From Stammera capleta_AO (GTDB taxonomy: Bacteria > Pseudomonadota > Gammaproteobacteria > Enterobacterales > Enterobacteriaceae), in the NCBI GenBank assembly GCA_036689365.1, contig CP144805.1:124001-188000 (forward strand): a stretch of DNA of 64,000 nucleotides, given 5' to 3'. Shown here piece by piece: positions 1-10,648 of this stretch. Position 1 is the stretch's first letter. Each line of letters starts with the position of its first letter. The notes below the pieces were generated by a model, which was given only the letters and a program-made list of their open reading frames with translations, was not told where the DNA came from and did no database searches. The translations under genes and the position numbers were made by a program.

Positions 1-506
1 TTTTAGGTTTTCCTATTTTAATTAAACCTAATAAATCTGGATCTAGTATTGGTGTTAAAATTATAGATAATATAAATAGTTTAAAATTATATTTATCAAA
101 TTATTATAAAAAATATGGTGATATATTAATAGAAAAATATATATTAGGAGATGAATATACTGTTGGAATATTAAATAAAAAAGTTTTACCTATTATTAAA
201 ATTAATCCAAAAAATAATTTTTATGATTATAAATCTAAATATTTAGTTAAAAGTAAATATTGTTATCCAAATGGATTAAAAAAAAATATTGAAGATATTT
301 TAATTAAAAATTCTTTAGATATATGAAATTTATTAGAATGTAGAGGTTGTATTAGAATAGATTATTTAGTAGATAAAAATAATAGTGTTTGATTTTTAGA
401 GTTAAATACTATACCTGGTATGACTAATTTTAGTTTAGTTCCTTTTGCTGCTAAAATTATTGGAATAAATTTTAATAATTTAATTAAGGAAATTCTTTAT
501 GCGTAA
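1..506 (+). CDS. ddl: D-alanine--D-alanine ligase, C-terminal part (cut by window edge)
   Basis: Joins two D-alanines with ATP for peptidoglycan precursors in the cytoplasm. The open frame begins at base 3 and shows the last 167 residues, about half of the family's usual ~306. The ATP-grasp core is recognisable (GFPILIKPNKSGSSIGV near the left edge), as is the Mg/ATP loop ELNTIPGMT followed by a SLVPFAAK helix, as in E. coli DdlB. Two in-frame TGA codons (bases 324-326 and 390-392) fall at Trp positions. It ends 30 bp before ftsA. In E. coli ftsQ lies between ddlB and ftsA; here there is no room for it. Identification is firm; the 5' end lies outside the window. Confidence 0.93.
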
Positions 507-536
507 ATTTTTTACTTTTATATTTTTAAAATAATT

Positions 537-1814
537 ATGTTTAAATATATTAATAAAAAAATATTAGTTAGCTTGGAAATAGGTTCGTATAATTTGAAAT
601 CTTTAATAAGTGAAATTTTACCTAATAAAAAGTTATCTATTTTAGGTGTTAGTGTTTCTAAAACAAAAGGTATTAAAAATGGGAAAATATATAATGTTAG
701 TTTATTTATTAAATGTATTAAAAACGTAATAAATAAAATTGAAATTTTGTCAAAATTTAAGATTAAATCTTTGTTTTTAATAATTTCTGGTAATTATATT
801 CGCTATATTTATGAATATGGAATAATATTATTAAAAGGAAAAGAAATAACTAAACATGATATTAATAAAGTTATTAAAATAGCTAAATCAATAAAATTAT
901 CTGATAAATATTCTATTTTGCATGTTATTCCTATAGAATATGTTATAGATACTCATAAAGGAATTAAAAATCCTTTAGGATTATCTGGTAAAAGAATGAA
1001 GGTAAAAGTTTTATTAATTATTTGTAATAAAAATATTATAGATAATTTTATAAAAATATTTTTTTATTTAAATATTAAAATTGTTAAAATTATATTTTCT
1101 GGTTTAGTGGCTAATTATGGTCTTTTAAATAAAGAAGAAAAAGAATCAAATGTTTATTTAATAGATATAGGTTCTAATTTAACAACAGTTAGTTATTATC
1201 ATTTGAATACTTTATTTTGTTTTAAAATTTTTCCTTATGGAGGTAATTTAGTAACTAATGATATTTCTTATTTATTAAATTTATCTAAATTAGATTCAGA
1301 ATTTATTAAAGTTAATTATGGTTGTTTAGATATATTTTTATATAATAAAAAAAAAAATATTAAAATATTTGATTTTATAATTAAAAATAATTTTTCAGAA
1401 GATTTTTTAGAAAAAACATTATTTGATATAATTAAATTTAGGTATATGGAAATTTTATATTTAATTAATAAAGAAATTTTAAAATTACAAAATAATTTTT
1501 TTATAAATAATAAATATCATAATTTATGTAATATTATTTTATATGGTGGTTTTTCTGAAATTCCTGGTTTATTAGATTATGCTAAAAAGATTTTTCAATT
1601 TAATGTTCGTATTGGTACTCCAAAAAAATGTATAAATAATATTTCTTATGTATTAAAAGATAAAAATATATTTATTTCATCTTTTTCAAATATTATTGGT
1701 TCTTTGTTGTATATTAAAAATATATATTTAAATAATAATTTAGATAATTTTTTATCTCCTAAAAAAGTTTTTTTTATGAAAAGAATTTGGGATTTTTTTT
1801 TTAATAGAACGTAA
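537..1814 (+). CDS. ftsA: Cell division protein FtsA
   Basis: Actin-like ATPase that tethers FtsZ filaments to the inner membrane. 425 aa, close to the E. coli length of 420. The N-terminal phosphate loop region (LEIGSYNLKSLI), the second nucleotide loop (VYLIDIGSNLTTVSYY, about residue 205) and ILYGGFSEIPGL (about residue 335) follow the actin-fold order. The C-terminal tail (about 410-425) is a basic, aromatic helix with Trp in WDFFF, consistent with the membrane-targeting amphipathic helix. It lies 35 bp upstream of the ftsZ start and is probably co-transcribed with ddl and ftsZ. The one Trp in the tail is TGG. Confidence 0.95.
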   Translation: MFKYINKKILVSLEIGSYNLKSLISEILPNKKLSILGVSVSKTKGIKNGKIYNVSLFIKCIKNVINKIEILSKFKIKSLFLIISGNYIRYIYEYGIILLKGKEITKHDINKVIKIAKSIKLSDKYSILHVIPIEYVIDTHKGIKNPLGLSGKRMKVKVLLIICNKNIIDNFIKIFFYLNIKIVKIIFSGLVANYGLLNKEEKESNVYLIDIGSNLTTVSYYHLNTLFCFKIFPYGGNLVTNDISYLLNLSKLDSEFIKVNYGCLDIFLYNKKKNIKIFDFIIKNNFSEDFLEKTLFDIIKFRYMEILYLINKEILKLQNNFFINNKYHNLCNIILYGGFSEIPGLLDYAKKIFQFNVRIGTPKKCINNISYVLKDKNIFISSFSNIIGSLLYIKNIYLNNNLDNFLSPKKVFFMKRIWDFFFNRT

Positions 1815-1839
1815 ATAGATTGTTTTATTTTTAATATAT

Positions 1840-1844
1840 GGAGG
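1840..1844 (+). promoter_or_regulatory. Strong Shine-Dalgarno of ftsZ
   Basis: GGAGG, 5 nt before the ATG at 1850. Perfect ribosome-binding sites are rare in this AT-rich window, and this one decides between the start codons at 1838 and 1850. Confidence 0.7.
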
Positions 1845-1849
1845 TTGAA

Positions 1850-2974
1850 ATGATATTTGATTCAACAAAAATTAATAATATTGTTATTAAAGTTATAGGT
1901 ATTGGTGGTGGTGGTGGTAATACAGTTAATTATATGTTTAATAAATGCATGGAGGGTATAGATTTTTTTGTAATCAATACTGATATTCAAGATTTATCAA
2001 AAATATCTGTAAAAAAAAAAATTCAAATAGGAAAAAATATTACTAGAGGTTTAGGAGCTGGATCTAATCCAGAAATAGGTAAAAATTCTGCTGAAGAAGA
2101 TAAAAATATTCTTAAGTCTATATTAAGTGGAACGGATATGTTATTTATAACTTCTGGTATGGGTGGTGGAACTGGAACTGGAGCTTCTCCTGTTATAGCT
2201 AGTATTGCTAGAGAACTTAAAATTTTGACTGTAGCAGTTGTAACAAAACCTTTTTCATTTGAAGGTGAAAAACGTATGAATTTTGCAAATGATGGTATTT
2301 ATGAATTATCTAAATTTGTTGATTCTTTGGTAATATTACCTAATGATAAATTACTTAAAGCTTTTAATAAAAATATTTCTTTGTTAGATGCGTTTAATTC
2401 TATTAATGATATATTAAAAAATATTATTCAAGGTATTTTTGAATTAATAACCAAACCTAGTTTAATAAATGTAGATTTTGCTGATGTATGTACTGTTATG
2501 TCTAAAATGGGTTTTTCTATGGTTGGGACAGGTTTTTCTAGTGGAAAAGATAGAGCTATGAAAGCTATAGAACTAGCAATTTCTAGTCCTTTACTTGAAG
2601 ATATTGATTTATCTTCTGTTAAAGGTATTTTAGTAAATATAAGTTCTGGTTTAGATTTAAAATTAGAAGAATTTGAAATTATAGGTAATTCTATTCGTTC
2701 TTTTTCTTCTAAGAAGACTATAATAGTAGTAGGAACATCTTTAGATCCTGAAATGGATGGTAAAATACGTGTTACACTTATAGCTACTGGTGTTTGTTTT
2801 AGTAATCATATTAAAATATTTTCTAGTAAAAATAAGACAAATTTTTTAAATAAAAATAATGATAAAAAATCTTCATATATTGAAAAAGAAAAATTTTTAA
2901 ATTCTTTTTTAGGTAATAAAGATATTGATTTACATGATTTTAATATACCTACTTATATACGTAAAAAAAATTAA
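1850..2974 (+). CDS. ftsZ: Cell division GTPase FtsZ
   Basis: Tubulin-like GTPase that forms the division ring. 374 aa (E. coli 383). The glycine-rich start GIGGGGGNTVNYM, the tubulin signature GMGGGTGTGASPVIA (about residue 104) and the T7 loop with NVDFADV are intact. The tail ends NIPTYIRKKN, closely matching the conserved FtsA/ZipA-binding peptide (LDIPAFLRK in E. coli), so the partner contact with FtsA is kept. An in-frame ATG exists at 1838, but its G begins the motif GGAGG (1840-1844), an ideal Shine-Dalgarno 5 nt before the ATG at 1850. I therefore place the start at 1850, which also fits the family N-terminus. Confidence 0.96.
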   Translation: MIFDSTKINNIVIKVIGIGGGGGNTVNYMFNKCMEGIDFFVINTDIQDLSKISVKKKIQIGKNITRGLGAGSNPEIGKNSAEEDKNILKSILSGTDMLFITSGMGGGTGTGASPVIASIARELKILTVAVVTKPFSFEGEKRMNFANDGIYELSKFVDSLVILPNDKLLKAFNKNISLLDAFNSINDILKNIIQGIFELITKPSLINVDFADVCTVMSKMGFSMVGTGFSSGKDRAMKAIELAISSPLLEDIDLSSVKGILVNISSGLDLKLEEFEIIGNSIRSFSSKKTIIVVGTSLDPEMDGKIRVTLIATGVCFSNHIKIFSSKNKTNFLNKNNDKKSSYIEKEKFLNSFLGNKDIDLHDFNIPTYIRKKN

Positions 2975-3285
2975 TTTTTATTTAATTTTGGGTTTATTTT
3001 TATTAAAATATTTTTAATTTTTTTTTTTTTAAATAATTTTAAAATTTTTTTTTTTTTTTGTATTAAAAAAATTTTTAAAATTATATCTGATACTTCTATT
3101 ATTATATTATAATTATTAATATTAATAATTGAAAAATTTTTATTAGTTTTATAAAGTATTTTTTTTTTTATTTTTTTTTTAAAAAAATTTATTAGATTTA
3201 ATTTATTAATTAATTTATTTAATAAGTTATTTTTTTTTTTTTTTATTATTTCTGTAATTAGTAAAATATTTTTTTTATTTTTCAT
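2971..3285 (-). CDS. DUF721/DciA-like small basic protein (putative helicase loader)
   Basis: 104 aa, extremely Lys/Ile/Asn-rich, on the strand opposite to ftsZ and secA; its 3' end overlaps the ftsZ stop by 4 bp. The second half has the DUF721 pattern: a beta stretch (about residues 52-64, FSIININNYNIIIEV), a helix, then IKNILIKINP, matching the family ending 'I..I.IKVNP'. In vibrios and pseudomonads a DUF721 gene (DciA, which loads the DnaB helicase) sits in this interval near secA. Length, position and orientation fit. Sequence identity is low because of compositional drift, so the family call is tentative. No Trp codon is present. Confidence 0.5.
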   Translation of the reverse strand: MKNKKNILLITEIIKKKKNNLLNKLINKLNLINFFKKKIKKKILYKTNKNFSIININNYNIIIEVSDIILKIFLIQKKKKILKLFKKKKIKNILIKINPKLNKN

Positions 3286-3366
3286 TAGTGTTTTTTTATA
3301 TAAAATATATTATAATTAATATTTAAATATTATATATTATTTTGGTTATAAATAATTTCATGAGAT

Positions 3367-5817
3367 ATGTTTATTAAGTTATTTTCTTATTTATTTGGTG
3401 AAAAAAATCAAAAAAAAATTTTTGATTTTAAAAAAATTGTTAAAGAAATTAATTCTTTAGAAAAAAAGTATATAGAATATTCTGATATTAAATTGAAATA
3501 TAATACTTTTATATTTAAAGATTTATTATTATCTGGTAAAAATATAGATTTAATTATTCCTGATGTTTATGCTAATATACGTGAAGCTATAAAAAGAGTT
3601 TTCGGTATTAGATTATTTGATGTTCAATTATTAGGTGCAGTAATATTACATAATAGATGTATTGCTGAAATGAAAACTGGAGAAGGTAAAACTATTACTG
3701 CTACTTTACCAGCTTATTTAAATTCTTTATTAGGGAAAGGTGTTCATATTGTTACTGTTAATGATTATTTAGCTAAAAGAGATTTTAGTTATAATTATAA
3801 ACTTTTTAATTTTTTGGGACTTAATATAGGTTTAAATTTATCTAATATGTCTTTATTGGATAAAAAAAAAGCTTATTTAGCAGATATTACTTATGGAACC
3901 AATAATGAATATGGTTTTGATTATTTACGTGATAATATGGTTTTTTTTAAAGAAGATAAAGTTCAAAGAAAAATATTATATTATGCAATTTTAGATGAAG
4001 TTGATTCTATACTTATAGATGAATCTAGAACTCCTCTAGTAATTTCTGAATCTACAGAAAGTGATTCTTTTTTATATTTTAAAATTAATAAAATTATTCC
4101 CTCTTTAATAAAAGAGGATAAAAATGTTTTAAAAAAAAATAATGGTGATTTTGTAGTAGATGAAAAATTTAGACATGTTTTTTTTACTGAAAGGGGAATA
4201 AAAAAGATTGAATATTTATTGTTTAAAAATAAAATTTTAAGTAAAAATGATAAACTTTATACTCCTAATAATATTAGGATAATGCATTGTGTTATTACTT
4301 CTTTGAAAGCTTATTATTTGTATAATAAAAATATAGATTATTTAGTTGAAGATAATAATGTAGTTATAATTGATGAACATACAGGTAGAATAATGAAGGA
4401 TAGAAGATGGTCCGATGGTTTACATCAAGCAATAGAAGCTAAAGAAAATGTGGAAATTAAAAGTGAAACTAGTATTTTATCTTCTATTACTTTTCAAAAT
4501 TATTTTCGTTTATATGAAAAATTATCTGGTATGACAGGAACTGCGTTAACAGAATCATCTGAATTTAAATATATTTATGATTTAGATACAATATCTGTTC
4601 CTACTAATAAACCTATGATTCGCAAAGATTATCCTGATTTAGTTTTTATAACAGAACAAGAGAAAATTAATGCTATTATAAAAGATATATTATTTAGAAA
4701 AAAAAGAAATCAACCAGTTTTAGTTGGAACTATTTCAATAGAAAAATCTGAAGTTATTTCTTCTATATTATGTAAATTAGGTGTTAAATTTAATGTATTA
4801 AATGCTAAATTTCATAGTTTAGAAGCTGATATTATTGCTCAAGCAGGAAAACCTGGTTCTGTGACTATAGCTACTAATATGGCTGGAAGAGGAACTGATA
4901 TAATATTGGGTGGAAATTTATTTAGAGAGATTTCTTATTTAAAAGATGATAATAAAATAAATTTTTTAAAATTAAAATGAAAAAAAAACCATGATTTAGT
5001 AGTTAATTTAGGTGGTTTACATGTTATAGGAACTGAAAGACATGAATCACGTAGAATTGATAATCAATTAAGAGGAAGATCTGGTAGACAAGGTGATCCT
5101 GGTTCATCTAGATTTTATGTTTCTATGGAAGATAATTTAATGCGTGTTTTTTCTTCTGAAAATGTAGTTTTTTTTATGCGTAAATTAGGAGTAAAATACG
5201 GAGATTCTATAGAACATTATTGAATTACTAAATCTATAGAAAGAGCTCAAAAAAAAATTGAGAATAGAAATTTTGATTTTAGAAAACAATTATTAGAATA
5301 TGATGATATATATAATGATCAAAGAAAGATTGTTTTTTATAAAAGAAATATTTTTTTATATTCAAAAAATATTAGTTTATTTTTCAAGAAAGATATACTT
5401 AACAGAGTTTTAAAAAATTTAGTAAATATTTTTTACCAAAATAGGGATTTATTTTTAAAATATTGTAAAGATTTAAATATTAAAACTTTTTTTTTAGGTA
5501 TAGATAAATTTAATTCATTAGATTTAAAAAAAAGACTATTAAATGAAATTTTTTTTTTATATGATAAAAGAAAAAATTTTTTTGATTTAAATGTTTTAAA
5601 TGATAAAATTAAAAATATTTTATTAGTTACTTTAGATTTGTTTTGAAAAGAATATTTATATGCTATAGAAAATTTAAAAGAAAGTATATATTTACGTAGT
5701 TATGCTCAAAAAGATCCTAAACAAGAATATAAAATAGAGTCATTTAAAATGTTTTCTAATATGTTAAATGATTTTTATTATGAAGTCGTTAAAATTATTA
5801 TTAATTTACCTTTTTAA
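3367..5817 (+). CDS. secA: Preprotein translocase ATPase SecA (C-terminally short)
   Basis: Motor ATPase that drives unfolded preproteins through SecYEG. 816 aa against 901 in E. coli. The N-terminus MFIKLFSYLFG matches the family; Walker A (MKTGEGKT, about 102-109), the DEAD-like LDEVDSILIDESRTPL (about 209), the preprotein cross-linking domain, GMTGTALTES, NMAGRGTDI and LRGRSGRQGDPGSSRFY are all present. It ends soon after the helical scaffold, so the C-terminal linker and Cys/His zinc domain that bind SecB and lipid are missing. In-frame TGA (for example 4978-4980, 5221-5223, 5644-5646) encode Trp. lpxC, usually between ftsZ and secA, is absent. Confidence 0.95.
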
Positions 5818-5825
5818 AAGTTTAT

Positions 5826-6488
5826 TTATATTATTTTATGTATTATATTATTTATTTTGTTAGATATTTTTTTTATATTTTTGTAAAAATCTTTTTTTGA
5901 ATTTATATTGGATTTATCTGATATTATTTTAATACATATAAATGGTTTTTTAAAAAAATAACATGTTTGGGCTATTGATGTAGATTCCATATCTACAGAT
6001 AAATAGTTTGGAAAATTTTTTATTATTTTATTATTTTTATTTATAAATTTATCTCCTGAAATTATTTTACCTATGTTTATTTTTTTGTTTTTTAGTTTTT
6101 TTTTAATTTTTTTAATTAAATATTTATCACATGTAAAATGTTTTGGGTAATTTGGTATTTGTCCTATTTTGTATCCAAATTCGGTAATATCAACATCATA
6201 ATATTTAGTTTTACAAGCTATAATTATATTTTGATAATTTATTTTTTTATTTAATGATCCACTAGTACCTATATTTATAATATATTTAATATTAAAATTT
6301 TGTATTAATAATGTAGTTGATATTGCTGCATTTACTTTTCCTATACCTGATTTTATTAAGACTATTTTTTTTTTATTTATATATCCTAAAATTATTTTTT
6401 TATAATTTATGTATTTATATTTTTTATTTTTTATTTTTTTTTTTATTTTTTTTATTTCTTCTTTAATAGCTATTATTATTCCTATCAT
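5826..6488 (-). CDS. mtn: 5'-methylthioadenosine/S-adenosylhomocysteine nucleosidase
   Basis: Cleaves MTA and SAH to adenine plus the thioribose product, removing inhibitors made by SAM-dependent methylases (TrmD and PrmC are in this window). 220 aa (E. coli 232). Seen: AIKEEI with the N-terminal acidic residue, KSGIGKVNAA, INIGTSGSL, DVDITEFGY, ISGDKFI, VDMESTSIAQTC (substrate-binding Met/Glu) and ISDKSN with the catalytic Asp. Convergent with secA, 8 bp apart. It lies on the Lys-rich strand and is heavily drifted, yet catalytic motifs are intact. No Trp codons. Confidence 0.93.
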   Translation of the reverse strand: MIGIIIAIKEEIKKIKKKIKNKKYKYINYKKIILGYINKKKIVLIKSGIGKVNAAISTTLLIQNFNIKYIINIGTSGSLNKKINYQNIIIACKTKYYDVDITEFGYKIGQIPNYPKHFTCDKYLIKKIKKKLKNKKINIGKIISGDKFINKNNKIIKNFPNYLSVDMESTSIAQTCYFFKKPFICIKIISDKSNINSKKDFYKNIKKISNKINNIIHKII

Positions 6489-6877
6489 AAATTAACCTTT
6501 TAGATATGTTATTTAATATATTTTAAATTATTTTATTTTTTTTTAAAAGAAAAATTTGTTTTTAATTAATAGATATATTTAATGAATGTTATTTTAAGTT
6601 TTTTTTGTAAAAATAATGAAATTATAATTAAATATTTGTTTTTAAATATTAAATTATTTATTTAATTTATAATGTTATTTAAATATTTAAATTTTATTTT
6701 TATTAAATAATATTTATATAAATAAATTTTATATTAATTATTTTTTTATATTTATTAAAATATATTATTTAATTATAAAATATTATTAAATAATATTTAT
6801 TATTAAGATATTTTTAAAATTTCTGTTTATTATATTAATTTAATTTTTGTGTAAATTAATTTTTTAAAATTAAATTT
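6489..6877. other. 389-bp AT-only spacer upstream of dnaX
   Basis: Divergent gap between mtn (-) and dnaX (+). It is almost purely A and T with short open frames only. I see no tRNA cloverleaf, no GC-containing hairpin and no recognisable coding remnant. It must contain promoters for both flanking genes, but at this composition -10-like hexamers are everywhere and cannot be assigned. Confidence 0.6.
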
Positions 6878-7975
6878 ATGAAAGAATATAATGTTTTATC
6901 TTTAAAATGAAGGCCTAAATTATATTGTGATTTTTTAGGTCATGATAGTGTAGTAAAAATATTAATTAATAGTTTAAAATTTAACAAAATTTATAATTCT
7001 TATTTATTTTATGGTCCTAGAGGAGTAGGTAAAACTAGTTTAGCTCGTTTATTTTCAAAGAGTTTAAATTGTAGATTAGGAGTTACTACTATTCCTTGTA
7101 ATAAATGTAATAATTGTATTTCTATTAATTTAGGAAAATCTGTAGATGTTATGGAAATAGATGCTGCTTCAAGAACTAAAATAGAAGAAACTAGAGATTT
7201 TTTAGATAAAGTATGTTATTTACCTATTTATATGAGATATAAAGTATATATAATTGATGAAGTTCATATGTTATCTCGTTATAGTTTTAATGCTTTATTG
7301 AAAACTTTAGAAGAACCTCCTAAATATGTAAAGTTTATTTTAGCTACTACAGAATTAAATAAAATTCCTGATACTATTTTATCTAGATGTATGAGTTTTA
7401 ATTTAAAGTCTCTTAAAAATATAGATATTATAAATCGTTTAAAATATATTTTATTAAAAGAAAAAGTTTTTTATGAAGATGGTGTTTTAGATATTATAGC
7501 TAGTAGTAGTGGTGGTAGTATGCGTGATTCTTTAGTATTAATAGATCAATTATTAATGTTAAATGGTGAAAATAAAATTTTATTTAAAGATGTTAATATA
7601 ATTTTAGATAGAATAGATGTTAAATGAATTTTATTATTATTAAAGTTTTTATTTATTAAAAATAAAATTAAATTATTAAAAATATTAGATTTTTTTTTTA
7701 TTAAAAATTTTAATTATATTAATTTATTTAATAGTATAATAGATATATTATATAATTTATTTTTATTAAGTTTTTTAGATGAAAATATTAGTTATAGAAA
7801 ATTAAATATTTCTAAATCTTTATTAAAAATTTTATTTAAACTTTATCGTTTAACTTCTAAAAAAGATATAATTTATTATCTTAATTTTTTTTTAAAAAAT
7901 AGATCTAATATTTTAATTACTTTTAATAAAAAAGTATTTTTTGAATTTTTAATTTTATATAATTTTCGTATTTAA
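6878..7975 (+). CDS. dnaX: DNA polymerase III clamp-loader subunit DnaX (gamma-like)
   Basis: ATPase of the clamp loader that opens the beta clamp (DnaN). 365 aa, compared with 643 (tau) or 431 (gamma) in E. coli, so only domains I-III remain and the tau-specific DnaB- and alpha-binding domains are gone. N-terminus YNVLSLKWRPKLYCDFLGH, Walker A GPRGVGKTSLARLF (about residue 48), the zinc site C-x8-C-x2-C-x2-C (CRLGVTTIPCNKCNNC), IDEVHMLS and sensor-1/arginine-finger region (LATTELNKIPDTILSRC) are intact. The start codon is the ATG at 6878; TGA at 6908-6910 and 7625-7627 encode Trp. After about residue 250 conservation fades. Confidence 0.93.
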
Positions 7976-8079
7976 AGTATATAAAATAAATAATATTTAT
8001 TATAATATTTAATATATATAAATAAATTATTTTATATAAATAACTATATTAATTTTAAAATTTGCGAGATTATCAAATA

Positions 8080-9966
8080 ATGAAAAAAAAAAATTATTAT
8101 TTTCAATCGGAAGTTAAACAATTACTTGATTTAATGATTAATTCTCTTTATTCAAATAAAGAAATATTTTTAAGAGAATTAATATCTAATTCTTCTGATG
8201 CTATAGATAAGTTAAAATTTTATTATCTTACGTCTAATATTGATAATAATTTAAATAGTAACTATTATATTAGAATTTTTATTGATAATAATATTTTAAA
8301 TATAAGTGATAATGGTATAGGAATGACCAAAAAAGAAGTTATAGAAAATTTAGGTACAATAGCTAAATCTGGTACTAAAGAATTTTTAAAAAATATATCT
8401 ACTAAAGATAAAAAATTTATTAGTAATGATATTATAGGTCAATTTGGTGTTGGTTTTTATTCGTCATTTATAGTTAGTGATAAAGTAGTAGTACATACTA
8501 GATCTATAGAAGAATCTGATAAAAATAAATCTATTTTATGGATTTCTAAAGGTAAAGGTAAATATACTATTAGTAATGAATTTAAAGAAAATGTAGGTAC
8601 TGACATTAAATTATATATTAAAGATTCTTGTAAAGAATTTTTAGATGAAAATAGAATTAAAAATATTATTAAAAAATATTCTAATCATATTAATGTTCCT
8701 ATAGAAAATAGAATATTTAGTAATAAAAAAAAAAAATTTATATGAGTTAAAATAAATCAATCTGAAGCTTTATGATTAAAAAATAAGTTTAATATTTCTG
8801 ATAAAGAGTATAAAAATTTTTATCTTTCTTTAACTAATAATTTAGGTAATGCTTTAATATGATCACATAATAAAGTTGAAGGTAAAAATGAATATATTAG
8901 TTTATTATATATTTCTGATACTTCTCCTTGGAATATATGAAATAGAGATGAATATAAAAATGGTATTAAATTATATATTAATAGAATTTTTATTATGGAG
9001 GGTATAAAAAAAATAATACCTTTTTATTTAAGATTTGTTCAAGGTATTGTAGATACAAATAATTTATCTTTAAATATTTCCAGAGAAATATTACAGGATA
9101 CTGAAGAAATAAGTAAGTTATGTATATCTTTAACTAATAGAGTTTTGAAAATTTTAAATAATTTATCTTTAAATAAAGATAAATATATTATTTTTTGAAA
9201 AAATTTTGGAAATATTTTTAAAGAAGGTTTAGCTGAAGATGAAGTAAATGTTTTTAAAATATCATTATTATTAAGATTTAATAGTACTTTTTCTAAAGAT
9301 AAAGATGATTATATTTCTTTAGAAGATTATTTAAAACGTATGAAAATAGGACAAGAAAAGATATTTTATATTATAACAGATAATTATTTATCTTCTTTAA
9401 GTAGTCCTCATTTAGAATTTTATCGTAACAGAAATATAGAAGTATTATTAATGTTTGATAGAATAGATGAATGAATGATGACTTATTTAGTTGATTTTAA
9501 AGGTATTAAATTTCAATCTATTAACAAAAAATATGTTGAAAATAATAATATAATTACTTTTGATAAAAAAAATAATATTTTAAATTTAAATAAAGATAAA
9601 TATTTAAATTTAATTAATCGTATTAAAAATGTATTAAAAGATGAAGTTAAAGATGTAGTTATTACTGATAAATTAAATAATTTTCCTGTTGTTGTATCTA
9701 CAGATAATAATGAAATGAGTACACAAATGTTAAAATTGTTAACTTTTGCAGGAAAAAAATTTCCTAAAATTAAATATTTATTTGAAATAAATATTAATCA
9801 TTTATTAATTAAATATATTAATAATATTAAAGATGAAGTTATATTTAATCAATGAGTAAAATTTTTATATTTTCAAGCTTTATTAATTGAAAGCAATAGT
9901 TTAGAAAATTCTGTAGATTTTATAAATTTAGCAAATAATTTATTATTAAGTATGATAATTAAATAA
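8080..9966 (+). CDS. htpG: Chaperone HtpG (Hsp90)
   Basis: ATP-dependent cytosolic chaperone. 628 aa, essentially full length (E. coli 624). Seen in order: FQSEVKQLLDLMINSLYSN, the GHKL ATP site (ELISNSSDAIDKL; ISDNGIGMTKKE; GQFGVGFYSSFI), the middle domain with SREILQ, and the C-terminal dimerisation domain. Start placed at ATG 8080 by alignment with the family; an upstream in-frame TTG at 8062 lacks support. Several TGA codons (for example 8743-8745, 9196-9198, 9472-9474) encode Trp and would split the gene into four pieces under the standard code. Followed 43 bp later by adk, as in E. coli. Confidence 0.95.
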
Positions 9967-10009
9967 TAATTTTAAATTTTTAAAATTGTATAAATATTTG
10001 GTATTATTA

Positions 10010-10642
10010 ATGAATATTATTTTATTTGGTCCTCCTGGTTCAGGTAAAGGAACTCAGTCTAAATTTATCGTGGATTTTTATAATTTAAAATTAATTTCTT
10101 TAGGTTATATTTTAAGAAAATATTCTTTAAAAAATATCAAAATTAAAGAGTTACTTTCTTCTGGAAATTTAGTTCCTGACTATATTAGTACTAATATAGT
10201 TAAGGATTATATTTCTAGTAATAATACTAAAAATGGTTATTTATTTGATGGATTTCCTAGAAATATAATTCAAGCTAAGTCTTTAAATTTTATTAATATT
10301 AATTATGTTATTGAATTATATATGTGTAATAGATTAATTTTAAATCGTTTATTGGGTAGAAGAGTTCATGTTAATTCTGGAAGAATTTATCATGTATTAT
10401 ATAATACTCCTAAATCTTATGGTATAGATGATATTACTGGTGAAAAACTTGTTTCTAGAGATGATGATACAGATATAAGTGTTATAAAAAAAAGATTATC
10501 AATATATTATTATGAATTAATTTATTTAAGATCATATTATAAACAGTTATTTTATAGTAAAAAAAATTGTGGTTATTTTAGAATAAATGCTGAGAATAAT
10601 ATTAATAATGTTAAAAAAGATATTTTAAATATTTTAAATTAG
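10010..10642 (+). CDS. adk: Adenylate kinase
   Basis: Interconverts ATP+AMP and 2 ADP. 210 aa (E. coli 214). P-loop GPPGSGKGTQ at residues 7-16, FDGFPRN in the AMP-binding part, and the LID domain GRRVHVNSGRIYH...LVSRDDD are intact. Start is ATG 10010; an in-frame TTG at 9986 would add eight residues not found in the family. It lies downstream of htpG on the same strand and converges on recA with a 6-bp gap. No Trp codons. Confidence 0.96.
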   Translation: MNIILFGPPGSGKGTQSKFIVDFYNLKLISLGYILRKYSLKNIKIKELLSSGNLVPDYISTNIVKDYISSNNTKNGYLFDGFPRNIIQAKSLNFININYVIELYMCNRLILNRLLGRRVHVNSGRIYHVLYNTPKSYGIDDITGEKLVSRDDDTDISVIKKRLSIYYYELIYLRSYYKQLFYSKKNCGYFRINAENNINNVKKDILNILN

Positions 10643-10648
10643 TTATTT

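Noticed and set aside
1838..1849. Upstream ATG of ftsZ as the start
   Set aside because: The ATG overlaps the GGAGG Shine-Dalgarno that serves ATG 1850, and the extra four residues are not in the family.
3367..5817. Widespread pseudogenes: secA, htpG, alaS, nrdA and others broken by stops
   Set aside because: Every interruption is TGA in the correct frame at Trp positions, with the downstream protein conserved. These are recoded Trp codons, not decay.
8062..8079. TTG at 8062 as the htpG start
   Set aside because: It adds residues absent from HtpG; the ATG at 8080 fits the alignment.
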